Source: Streptomyces humi (lineage in GTDB: Bacteria > Actinomycetota > Actinomycetes > Streptomycetales > Streptomycetaceae). Taken from it: a stretch of 64,000 nucleotides of DNA. The translations under genes and the position numbers were made by a program. Where the stretch lies: NCBI RefSeq assembly GCF_001005085.2, contig NZ_LBMU02000069.1, forward strand, positions 88,507 to 152,506. The letters are read 5' to 3'. The notes under the pieces are model-generated. The model was not told where the DNA came from. It ran no database searches and saw only the letters and a list, made by a program, of their open reading frames with translations. How positions within the stretch are numbered: the stretch's first letter is position 1; each line of letters begins with the position of its first letter. Positions 50,202-57,915 of this stretch are shown piece after piece.

Positions 50202-52154
50202 ATGAGAAGAACTGTCGCTCCACGAGTGCCCGGCACCCTTCGGTCGTGCCGTCTGACGGCCTGCCTGATCGCGACGGCGGCGCTGCTGCCACCCCTGCTC
50301 ATCCTTCCGGCCTCCGGCGCCGACGACACCGGGGACCAGCGGCTACAGAACGCCTTCACGGACGCCGCGCGCGAGTTCCACGTGCCGCGCAGTGTGCTCA
50401 TGAGCGTCTCGTACATGCAGTCGCGCTGGGACACCCACCCGGGCACCCCCAGCGTCGCGGGCGGCTACGGGCCGATGCACCTCCTGGACGCCGGCGGCGG
50501 CCGTGGCCCGGCGCCCGCGCCCGGCCCGCGGGCGCCGGACGGCAGCCGCGCCGACCCGCCCGCCGCAACGGCGTTCACCTCCGGCGGCCACGCCGTGCAG
50601 CCCGCGAACCTGGAACGCGCCGCGCGGCTGATCCGGGTCCCGGCCGGACAGCTGCGGACGGACGCCGTCGCCAACGTCCGCGGCGGCGCGGCGCTGCTGG
50701 CCGCCGCGCAACGGCACCTCGGCAAGCCGCTCAGTACCGACCCGGAGGACTGGTGGCAGGCGGTGGAACGTTTCCCCGGCACCCGTGACGTGACGACGGC
50801 GGCCACCTACGCCGACGACGTCTTCGGCCTGATCCGCCGGGGCGCGCACCGGACCACCGCCGAGGGGCAGGAGGTCACCCTGCCCGCCTCCCCGGGCGTC
50901 AGAGCGCATCCCGGACCCCCGGCGGCACCGCGGCCGAAGAACGTCGAGTGCCCTCCCGAACTGTCCTGCGACTGGCTCGCCGCGCCCTACGAGGAGATCG
51001 ACGAGGACGGCGACTACGGCAACCACGATCTCGCCGACCGGCCCCGGGACCAGCGCATCGAGTACATCGTCATCCACGACACCGAGTCGACGCTGCCGAA
51101 CATGTTCCAGACCGTGCAGGACCCGACCGAGGCCTCCTGGCACTACTCGGTCCGCTCCAGCGACGGCCACATCACCCAGCACGTCAGGACGAAGGACGAG
51201 GCCTGGCACTCCGGCAGCAAGTTCGTGAACGCCCGCTCCATCGGCGTCGAGCACGAAGGTTTCCTCGCCCACCCCGGCACCTGGTACACGGAGCAGATGT
51301 ACCGGTCCTCGGCGCGTCTGGTGCGCTTCCTGGCGAAGAAGTACGGCGTCCCCATGGACCGGCAGCACATCTTCGGCCACGACAACGTGCCCGCGCCGAC
51401 CGCCGACTCCATCCCGGAGATGCACGAGGACCCCGGTCCGTTCTGGGACTGGCGGCACTACTTCGACCTGCTCGGCGCCCCGCTGAAGGCGACGGCAGGA
51501 CCGGACAGCCCGATGGTGATGATCCTGCCGGACTACGCCACCCACAAGCCGCGGTACACGGGGTGCCAGGGCGACGGCAGACGCTGTCAGCCGCACGGCT
51601 CCAGCGCCGTGCGGCTGTACACCCGGCCGGACGAGAACGCTCCGCTGATCCAGGACCCGGGCCGCAGACCGGACGGCGAGAGCTCCACGGAGGACGTGAG
51701 CGACCTGGGCTCGCGCGTCTCCACCGGCCAGACGTTCGCCGTCGCCGACCGCAGCGGCGAGTGGACGGCGATCTGGTACCAGGGGCACAAGGCGTGGTTC
51801 AAGAACCCCGCCGCGCACCCGACGGCCGTCGGCGCGAGCGGCCGGATGGTGACCCCCAAGCAGGGCCTGGACGAGATCCCGGCGTTCGGACGTGCCCTCC
51901 CCGAGGAGGAGGCCTACCCGGAGGGGGTGGAGGAGGAGGACGAGTCGCCGCTGCCGTACACCATCCGGGCGGGTCAGCGGTACGTCACCCAGTCCGGCGT
52001 CGGCGGTTCCTATGTCGACAGGTCGACCTTCTCCGACGTACCCCAGCCCGTCGTGCTGGGCCACGAGCGGTACTACGAGATCCAGCTCGGCCACCGGCTC
52101 GCCTACGTCAGGGCGAACGACGTGGACCTGCTGGACACGCACGGCACGCGATAG
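50202..52154 (+). CDS. Secreted N-acetylmuramoyl-L-alanine amidase (Amidase_2)
   Basis: A 650-aa exported wall hydrolase. Residues 1-40 are a signal peptide. Residues about 47-210 resemble a lysozyme/SLT-like helical domain (LQNAFTDAAREFHVPRSVLMSVSYMQSRWDTH, YGPMHLLDA), but the usual catalytic ESRW is MQSRW. The Amidase_2 domain (about 285-430) has IEYIVIHDTES, ASWHYSVRSSDGHITQHV, ARSIGVEHEGF and HIFGHDNVPAP, giving the zinc His residues and the catalytic region. The C-terminal third carries SH3-like repeats (AVADRSGEWTAIWYQGHKAWF). It cleaves the amide between MurNAc and the stem peptide. Translation start is ATG 50202. Confidence 0.88.
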   Translation: MRRTVAPRVPGTLRSCRLTACLIATAALLPPLLILPASGADDTGDQRLQNAFTDAAREFHVPRSVLMSVSYMQSRWDTHPGTPSVAGGYGPMHLLDAGGGRGPAPAPGPRAPDGSRADPPAATAFTSGGHAVQPANLERAARLIRVPAGQLRTDAVANVRGGAALLAAAQRHLGKPLSTDPEDWWQAVERFPGTRDVTTAATYADDVFGLIRRGAHRTTAEGQEVTLPASPGVRAHPGPPAAPRPKNVECPPELSCDWLAAPYEEIDEDGDYGNHDLADRPRDQRIEYIVIHDTESTLPNMFQTVQDPTEASWHYSVRSSDGHITQHVRTKDEAWHSGSKFVNARSIGVEHEGFLAHPGTWYTEQMYRSSARLVRFLAKKYGVPMDRQHIFGHDNVPAPTADSIPEMHEDPGPFWDWRHYFDLLGAPLKATAGPDSPMVMILPDYATHKPRYTGCQGDGRRCQPHGSSAVRLYTRPDENAPLIQDPGRRPDGESSTEDVSDLGSRVSTGQTFAVADRSGEWTAIWYQGHKAWFKNPAAHPTAVGASGRMVTPKQGLDEIPAFGRALPEEEAYPEGVEEEDESPLPYTIRAGQRYVTQSGVGGSYVDRSTFSDVPQPVVLGHERYYEIQLGHRLAYVRANDVDLLDTHGTR

Positions 52155-52172
52155 CGGCAGGCCGGCACCGAG

Positions 52173-52227
52173 GTACAGCCGTAGGACGCCACCCGCACTC
52201 GAGGCGGGTGGCGTCCTACGGCTGTAC
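52173..52227 (+). terminator. 24-bp perfect stem terminator
   Basis: Left arm 52173-52196 and right arm 52204-52227 are perfectly complementary over 24 bp around a 7-nt loop, 18 nt after the amidase stop. It ends that transcript before the ABC operon. The remainder of the gap (52228-52357) shows no gene. Confidence 0.9.
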
Positions 52228-52357
52228 GCGTTTCGGCCGCCGCCCGGGAAAACCGTTTGATTTCGAGCACGCTCCGACGCGAACCTTTCACAGCTTGTCG
52301 CCGCCTCTCCGTTCCGTTTCCCCCTCCCCGACACGAGCCGCTGGGACGTCACACGTC

Positions 52358-54136
52358 ATGCAGATTCAAGATCTTCCGTATCCCGACCCGGGTGTGCCGG
52401 ACGCGCGCTCGGGGCCCCGGTTCCTGTGGTGGCTCGGGCGGAACCAGCTGGGCGGCCAGCTCAAGGCACTGGCCTGGGGGCTGCTGCACTTCGTGTCCGT
52501 CTCCCTGCTCCCGTTCTGCGTGGGCTCCGCCGTCCAGGCCGTGGTGGACCGCTCCGGCACCCGGCTGGCGCTCACCGGCGGTCTGCTGGTGCTGTGCGGC
52601 ACGGCGATCGCCCTCGGCGACACCTTCCTGCACCGGGCCGCCGTCACCAACTGGATCACCGCGGCCGCCCGCGTCCAGCAGCTGCTCGCCCGCAAGGCCG
52701 CCCAGCTGGGCTCCGGGCTGACCCGGCGGGTGGCCGCCGGTGAGGTGGTGGCCGTATCCACCGCCGACGTCGAGCGGATCGGCTGGTTCGTGGAAGCGGT
52801 CTCCCGCTTCACCGCGGCCGCGCTGACCGTCGTCGCGGTCGGTGTCGGCCTGCTGTTCTACCAGCCGGCCCTCGGCTGGGTCGTCGCCGTCGGCCTGCCG
52901 CTGGTCGCGCTGGCGGTGCTGCCGCTGCTGCCCAGGGCCACCCGGCGAGCGGACCACCAGCGCACCAAGGCCGGCCGCGCCACCGAGCTGGCCTCGGACA
53001 CCGTCGCGGGCCTGCGCGTGCTGCGCGGCATCGGCGGCGAGGACCTCTTCCTCGACCGCTATCGCCGCGCCTCCCAGGAGGTACGCCGGGCCGCCGTGCG
53101 CAGTGCCCGGATGTGGGCGCTGATCTCCGCGATCCAGGTGCTGGTTCCCGGGCTGCTGCTGATCGTGGTGGTCTGGCACGGTGTCCAGCTCGCCAGGCAG
53201 GGCAGCGTCACGGTCGGCGAACTGGTCACCGTCTACAGCGCGGTCATGATCCTCAACTACCCGTTGCAGCACTTCACCGAGATCGCCATGGCCTACTCCT
53301 TCTCACGCCCCGCGGCGAAACGGGCCGCGCGGGTGCTCTCCCTGGAGCGGGCCACGGACATCGGCGGCTCACGCGCGGACGAGGTGCCGGACGGCGACCT
53401 GTACGACCCCGCCACCGGCCTGCTCGCCCCCGCGGGCCGGCTGACCGCCGTGGTCTGCGGCGACCCCGACGCGGCCGGACAGCTGGCCGAACGGCTGGGC
53501 GGCCACCCCGCCGAGGCCGGTACCTCCGTGCTGCTCGGCGGGGTACCGCTCGACGAGCTGTCCCTGGCCGCCGCCCGCACCGCGGTGCTCGTCCAGGACA
53601 AGGACCCCGTGCTGCTGTCCGGTTCGCTGCGCGAGTTGCTCGACGTGCCGGCCTCCGGCGCGGTGCGGGCCGAGGACGCACTGGCCGCCGCGCAGTGCGC
53701 GGACGTGCTGGAAGCCCTGGTCCAGGGCTCGTTGGACGTCACCGACCCGCTGGACGCCCGGATCACCGAGCGCGGGCGGTCCCTGTCGGGCGGGCAGCGC
53801 CAGCGGCTCGCGCTGGCCCGGTCGCTGATCGCCGACCCCGGGGTGCTCGTCCTGGACGAGCCCACCTCCGCCGTCGACTCGCACACCGAGGCACGGATCG
53901 CCGACGGGCTCCGCGAGGTGCGCTCCGGCCGCACGACCGTGGTGTTCACCTCCTCGCCGCTGCTGCTCGACCGGGCCGACCGGGTGGTCCTCGTGCACGA
54001 GGGCGAGGTCACGGCGGTCGGCGTGCACCGCGAACTGCTGCACGCCGATCCCCGGTACCGGGCGGTGGTGACCCGGGAGACCGACGAGGAAGCGGCCCTG
54101 CGCGGCGCGCTGGAAGAGATCGAGGAGAGCGCATGA
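52358..54136 (+). CDS. ABC exporter subunit with degenerate Walker A
   Basis: A 592-aa ABC half-transporter, first of a heterodimer. Transmembrane part about residues 25-310; ATPase part 350-590. The Walker A region reads VVCGDPDAAGQLAERL (368-374) without the GK(S/T) needed to hold ATP, and the switch region is VFTSSP, where His is expected. The signature LSGGQRQR (476-483) and Walker B VLVLDEP (Glu501) are intact. The protein therefore cannot form a normal ATP site on its own but supplies a signature motif to its partner. Its stop overlaps the next start as ATGA. Confidence 0.9.
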   Translation: MQIQDLPYPDPGVPDARSGPRFLWWLGRNQLGGQLKALAWGLLHFVSVSLLPFCVGSAVQAVVDRSGTRLALTGGLLVLCGTAIALGDTFLHRAAVTNWITAAARVQQLLARKAAQLGSGLTRRVAAGEVVAVSTADVERIGWFVEAVSRFTAAALTVVAVGVGLLFYQPALGWVVAVGLPLVALAVLPLLPRATRRADHQRTKAGRATELASDTVAGLRVLRGIGGEDLFLDRYRRASQEVRRAAVRSARMWALISAIQVLVPGLLLIVVVWHGVQLARQGSVTVGELVTVYSAVMILNYPLQHFTEIAMAYSFSRPAAKRAARVLSLERATDIGGSRADEVPDGDLYDPATGLLAPAGRLTAVVCGDPDAAGQLAERLGGHPAEAGTSVLLGGVPLDELSLAAARTAVLVQDKDPVLLSGSLRELLDVPASGAVRAEDALAAAQCADVLEALVQGSLDVTDPLDARITERGRSLSGGQRQRLALARSLIADPGVLVLDEPTSAVDSHTEARIADGLREVRSGRTTVVFTSSPLLLDRADRVVLVHEGEVTAVGVHRELLHADPRYRAVVTRETDEEAALRGALEEIEESA

Positions 54137-55914
54137 TCGGCGTCGCACCACCGGCCTACGACCCGGCGGCCCCGACGACGGCCGCCACCCTGCCCGTCGG
54201 CGCCGCCGCGACCGTGCGCGCCTACGTGGCCGAGCTCTTCCGCCGGCACCGCCGGGCCTTCACCTTCCTCATCGCTGTCAACGCGGTGGCCGTGGTCGCC
54301 TCCATGGTCGGCCCGTACCTGCTCGGCGCGCTCGTCGAGCGGGTCTCCGACGGCGCCCGCGAACTCCATCTGGGCCTGACCATCGGCCTGTTCGTGCTCG
54401 CGCTCGCCGTGCAGGCCGTCTTCGTGCGGGAGGTGCGACTGCGCGGGGCCGTGCTCGGCGAGCGGATGCTGGCCGATCTGCGCGAGGACTTCCTGGTCCG
54501 CTCGGTCGGGCTGCCGCCGGGCGTCCTGGAACGGGCTGGCACCGGCGACCTGCTGTCCCGGATCACCACCGACATCGACCGGCTCGCCAACGCCATGCGG
54601 GAGGCCGTGCCGCAGCTGTCGATCGGCGTGGTGTGGGTCGTGCTGCTGCTCGGCGGGCTCGCCGTCACGGCACCGCCGCTGGCCGCCACCGTGCTGCTGG
54701 CGCTGCCGATCCTGGTGGTCGTCTGCCGCTGGTACTTCCGGCGGGCCCCCTCCGGCTACCGCTCCGAGGCCGCCGGTTACGCGGCCGTGGCCGCCGTCCT
54801 CGCGGAGTCCGTGGACGCCGGGCGCACCGTCGAGGCGCACCGCCTCGGCGACCGGCGCATCGCCCTGTCCGAACAGCGGATCACCCAGTGGACGGCGTGG
54901 GAACGCTACACGCTCTGGCTGCGGTCGGTGCTGTTCCCCGCGATCAACGCCACCCACACCACGGTCCTCGGCTCGGTACTGATCCTCGGCGGCTGGTTCG
55001 TGCTGAAGGGCTGGATCGACATCGGCCAGCTGACGACGGGCGCGCTCATCGCCCAGATGCTGGTCGAGCCGGTGAACCTGATCCTGCGCTGGTACGACGA
55101 GGTCCAGGTGGCCCAGGTGTCGCTGGCCCGGCTGGTCGGGGTGCGGGACATCGAACCGGACGCGGGCGACGGAACGCTGGCCCCCGTAGGCCGCGAGGTG
55201 CTCGCGGACCAGGTCCGCTTCGGCTACCTGCCGGGCGTCGACGTGCTGCGCCAGGTATCCCTCGAGGTCGCGCCCGGCACCCGGCTGGCGCTGGTCGGTC
55301 CTTCGGGAGCGGGCAAGTCCACGCTCGGCCGGCTGCTCGCCGGGATCTACGCGCCCCGCGACGGCCGGATCACGCTGGGCGGCGCGGAACTGTCCCGGAT
55401 GACCGCCGAACGGGTCCGGTCCCACGTGGCCCTCGTCAACCAGGAACACCACGTCTTCGTGGGCTCCCTGCGCGACAACCTGCTGCTCGCCCGGACCGAC
55501 GCCGGGGACGTCGAACTGTGGGCGGCCCTGGGCGCGGTCGACGCGGACGGCTGGGCCCGGGCCCTGGACGACGGTCTGGACACCGAGGTGGGCTCCGGCG
55601 GGGCGGTACTGACCCCGGCGCAGGCCCAGCAGATCGCGCTGGCCCGGCTGGTGCTGGCGGACCCGCACACGCTGGTCCTGGACGAGGCGACCTCGCTGCT
55701 GGATCCGCGCGCGGCCCGCCATCTGGAGCGGTCCCTGGCCCGGGTCCTGGACGGCCGCACCGTGGTCGCCATCGCCCACCGGCTGCACACCGCCCACGAC
55801 GCGGACGTCATCGCCGTGGTCGAGAACGGCCGGATCAGCGAGCTGGGCAGCCACGACGAGCTGGTGGCGGCCGACGGCGCCTACGCGGCGCTGTGGCGGT
55901 CGTGGCACGGGTGA
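54133..55914 (+). CDS. ABC exporter subunit with degenerate signature motif
   Basis: A 593-aa ABC half-transporter, partner of the upstream gene. Transmembrane part about 38-320. The ATPase domain has a canonical Walker A GPSGAGKST (389-397), Q-loop LVNQEHHVF, Walker B TLVLDEATS (Glu518) and switch His549 (AIAHRL), but the signature is LTPAQ (493-497) instead of LSGGQ. The defects are complementary to the first subunit, so the heterodimer should have one fully working and one dead ATP site. Substrate unknown. Start ATG 54133 overlaps the previous stop. Confidence 0.9.
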   Translation: MIGVAPPAYDPAAPTTAATLPVGAAATVRAYVAELFRRHRRAFTFLIAVNAVAVVASMVGPYLLGALVERVSDGARELHLGLTIGLFVLALAVQAVFVREVRLRGAVLGERMLADLREDFLVRSVGLPPGVLERAGTGDLLSRITTDIDRLANAMREAVPQLSIGVVWVVLLLGGLAVTAPPLAATVLLALPILVVVCRWYFRRAPSGYRSEAAGYAAVAAVLAESVDAGRTVEAHRLGDRRIALSEQRITQWTAWERYTLWLRSVLFPAINATHTTVLGSVLILGGWFVLKGWIDIGQLTTGALIAQMLVEPVNLILRWYDEVQVAQVSLARLVGVRDIEPDAGDGTLAPVGREVLADQVRFGYLPGVDVLRQVSLEVAPGTRLALVGPSGAGKSTLGRLLAGIYAPRDGRITLGGAELSRMTAERVRSHVALVNQEHHVFVGSLRDNLLLARTDAGDVELWAALGAVDADGWARALDDGLDTEVGSGGAVLTPAQAQQIALARLVLADPHTLVLDEATSLLDPRAARHLERSLARVLDGRTVVAIAHRLHTAHDADVIAVVENGRISELGSHDELVAADGAYAALWRSWHG

Positions 55915-56112
55915 CGGGCGGCGGCGGCCGGGCGGGCGCGGCCCAGGTCGGGCCTCGTGCCGTTGCGCGGGGGCGAGCAGGGGTGGAAGGCTGGAGAGCG
56001 GCAGGGGTTCGGGGACCGGCCGGGAACCGGAGGGTTCGCGCCGTGTGAGACCCGTGCCGAGCGTGCCGGCGGCCCGCCCCGCGGACCGCGTCCTCACCCC
56101 CTGGAGGTAGCC

Positions 56113-56583
56113 GTGACCACCGCCGACGGATGGGGGGACGACGTCTACCAGCCCGACGAGTCCGAGATCCGGGAGGACTCGGGTGTCCTCGACGTCGAGG
56201 ACACCCTGGACTTCGACGGCGTCGACGATCCCCTGGACCGCGGCTGGTCCCCGCCGGAGCGGCCGTGGGCGGTGGAGCACACCGGCGTGACCGCGTCCGA
56301 GCGCCACCGGGGCGAGACGCTGGACCAGCGGCTCTCCGAGGAACTGCCGGAGCAGGGCGCCCCCGACGGCGACGGCATCGGCGATTGCGCCGGCACCGAC
56401 GGCGAGCTCCTGGACAACGAGGTCGGTGACCTGCGCTCCGGCCGGCTCGTCGCCCCGAACGAGGGGGCGCACGAGGACGACGAGAACGGCTTGGTCGCCA
56501 GCGACGTCGGCATCGACGGCGCCGGTGCCTCCGCCGAGGAGGCCGCGATGCACATCGTCGACGAGGACTCCACCTACGGCTGA
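56113..56583 (+). CDS. DUF5709 family acidic protein
   Basis: A 156-aa very acidic protein recognised as DUF5709: DVYQPDESEIREDSGVLDVEDTLD at the N-terminus, GWSPPERPWAVEHTGVTASERHRGETLDQRLSEELPE in the middle, and EEAAMHIVDED at the end. No membrane segments; probably disordered and cytosolic. Function unknown. The GTG at 56113 has GGAGGT 4-5 nt upstream. The 198-bp gap before it is G-rich and shows no gene; GGTTC and GAACC arms at about 56007-56030 form a loose inverted repeat. Confidence 0.8.
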   Translation: MTTADGWGDDVYQPDESEIREDSGVLDVEDTLDFDGVDDPLDRGWSPPERPWAVEHTGVTASERHRGETLDQRLSEELPEQGAPDGDGIGDCAGTDGELLDNEVGDLRSGRLVAPNEGAHEDDENGLVASDVGIDGAGASAEEAAMHIVDEDSTYG

Positions 56584-56592
56584 TCCGGCCCT

Positions 56593-56665
56593 TACCGGCC
56601 CGTCCGCCCTGACCGGCCCGTCCGCCCCGTCGGTCCCGTTCCACCTGACCGGCCCGTCCGCCTGA
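56593..56665. repeat. 18-bp repeats GACCGGCCCGTCCGCCCT
   Basis: Three near-identical copies of about 18 bp, the first two adjacent and the third displaced by about 24 bp, lie between the DUF5709 gene and the L31 gene. Confidence 0.7.
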
Positions 56666-56706
56666 TCCGCCGCCTCCGCGCGGTTCGGCCTGTTCGAGGA
56701 GCCGCC

Positions 56707-56967
56707 ATGCAGCAGGACAAGCACCCCGACTACCACCCCGTGGTCTTCCGCGACCGCGCCGCCGGATACGCCTTCCTGACCCGGTCCACGGCGACCAGCG
56801 AGCAGACCATCGAGTGGGACGACGGTGAGACCTACCCGGTGGTCGACGTGGAGATCTCCTCCGAGAGCCACCCCTTCTACACCGGCAAGGCCCGCACGGT
56901 GGACACCGAGGGCCGCGTCGCCGCGTTCCAGCGCCGCTACGGGGACGGCCCCGGGAAGACCGGCTGA
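56707..56967 (+). CDS. rpmE2: Ribosomal protein L31 type B (Cys-less)
   Basis: An 86-aa L31: HPDYHPVVFRDRAAGYAFLTRST, then VVDVEISSESHPFYTGKARTVDTEGRVAAFQRRYG. There is no cysteine, so this is the zinc-independent C-minus paralogue that replaces the zinc form when zinc is scarce. In Streptomyces such genes are commonly under Zur, but no Zur-box-like palindrome (TGAAAATGATTTTCA type) is visible upstream. The ATG 56707 has GAGGAG at good distance. Confidence 0.95.
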   Translation: MQQDKHPDYHPVVFRDRAAGYAFLTRSTATSEQTIEWDDGETYPVVDVEISSESHPFYTGKARTVDTEGRVAAFQRRYGDGPGKTG

Positions 56968-56975
56968 CCGCCGGG

Positions 56976-57770
56976 TCAGATCACGTTGAGGGCGGCGGCG
57001 CAGCCTATGCCGCCGAGCACCATGAACACCGGCATGAGCACCTTCAGCTCGACCCAGCTGCCCGCCCGGAACCGCATCACCTTCGGCGGGCCCAGCGGGT
57101 ACCAGCGCTTGCGGCCGATCGGGATGGGCCACAGGATCGGGCAGCCCGAGACGGTCAGCGCGTCGCCGATGTCGTGCACCAGCGCGCCCAGCACCACCGG
57201 CAGGCCCAGCCACAGGTACTCCTGACCCGGCTGGGTGAACAGCCAGTCCGAGCCGTTGCCCGGCTTGTCCAGAATGCCGGCCAGGATCCAGGCGCTGGTC
57301 GCCGCGAGCAGCCACACCAGCACATCGCTGCTGGAGCCGCGGGCGGCCCGCCACAGCAGACCCTCGATCGCCAGCACCATGTGCGCGAAGAGGACCGCCA
57401 GCACCGCCCAGCGCCCGCCGAGGATCGCGGCGGCCGAGCAGCCGCCGCCGATCATGACCGCCCACACCCAGGTGTGCGTCAGTGTCCGGTGGCCGCCGGA
57501 ACGCCGCGGGTCGCCGGGCTTGCGGGTGGCCTTGTAGACGGCGTACGACAGCTTGTCGACGATCTCGCAGATCCAGCGCGACAGCGGCCCGAAGGCCCGC
57601 GAGATGGTGGCGGCCTTGTGGTCGAGGTCGGGGGCGAGCGCGGCGCCGGCGCAGATCAGCGCCCCGACCAGCAGCACCGGCCAGGGCATCGGGTGTCCGG
57701 CCGCGGCGGCGGCCGCTCCGACGCCGAGCCAGGCGGCGGCTCCCGACAGTGAGTGTGCTGGTCCCATCAT
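56976..57770 (-). CDS. Membrane-bound metal-dependent hydrolase-like protein (YdjM type)
   Basis: A 264-aa integral membrane protein of the YdjM/DUF457 group: GPAHSLSGAAAWLGVGAAAA, APDLDHKAATIS, SGGHRTLTHTWVWAV and LVHDIGDALTVSGCPILWPI. The His and Asp residues in these loops form a predicted metal site; several helices separate them. The biological substrate is unknown, and related proteins are often linked with lipid or stress functions. ATG 57770 is used; ATG 57767 and 57788 are alternatives. It is convergent with rpmE2 (8-bp gap) and divergent from the helicase. Confidence 0.82.
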   Translation of the reverse strand: MMGPAHSLSGAAAWLGVGAAAAAAGHPMPWPVLLVGALICAGAALAPDLDHKAATISRAFGPLSRWICEIVDKLSYAVYKATRKPGDPRRSGGHRTLTHTWVWAVMIGGGCSAAAILGGRWAVLAVLFAHMVLAIEGLLWRAARGSSSDVLVWLLAATSAWILAGILDKPGNGSDWLFTQPGQEYLWLGLPVVLGALVHDIGDALTVSGCPILWPIPIGRKRWYPLGPPKVMRFRAGSWVELKVLMPVFMVLGGIGCAAALNVI

Positions 57771-57915
57771 GGCCGTAGCCCGCCCCATTCCTCGTGTACC
57801 GCTGTCCAGTTGACCGGGTGCGATGACGCTCCGTCGGCGACACAGCGTAGCGGTCATGATCTTCGGGCTCGAAGCCGATTCCCCCCTCGGCGGGTGGGCC
57901 AGGCAAGATGGGTCC

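Noticed and set aside
52277..52300. RecA-NDp-like sequence TTGTCGCCG-N8-TTCCGT before the ABC operon
   Set aside because: Two mismatches in the first block and loss of the essential A in the second block; too weak to support.
52358..54136. First ABC subunit as a pseudogene because of the lost Walker A
   Set aside because: The frame is intact over 592 codons, signature and Walker B are conserved, it is coupled by ATGA to its partner, and the partner has the complementary defects.
56007..56030. ECF or SigB promoter before the DUF5709 gene
   Set aside because: GGAAC/GGTTC motifs are present but no matching -10 (TCT or GGGTAY type) at the right distance was found.
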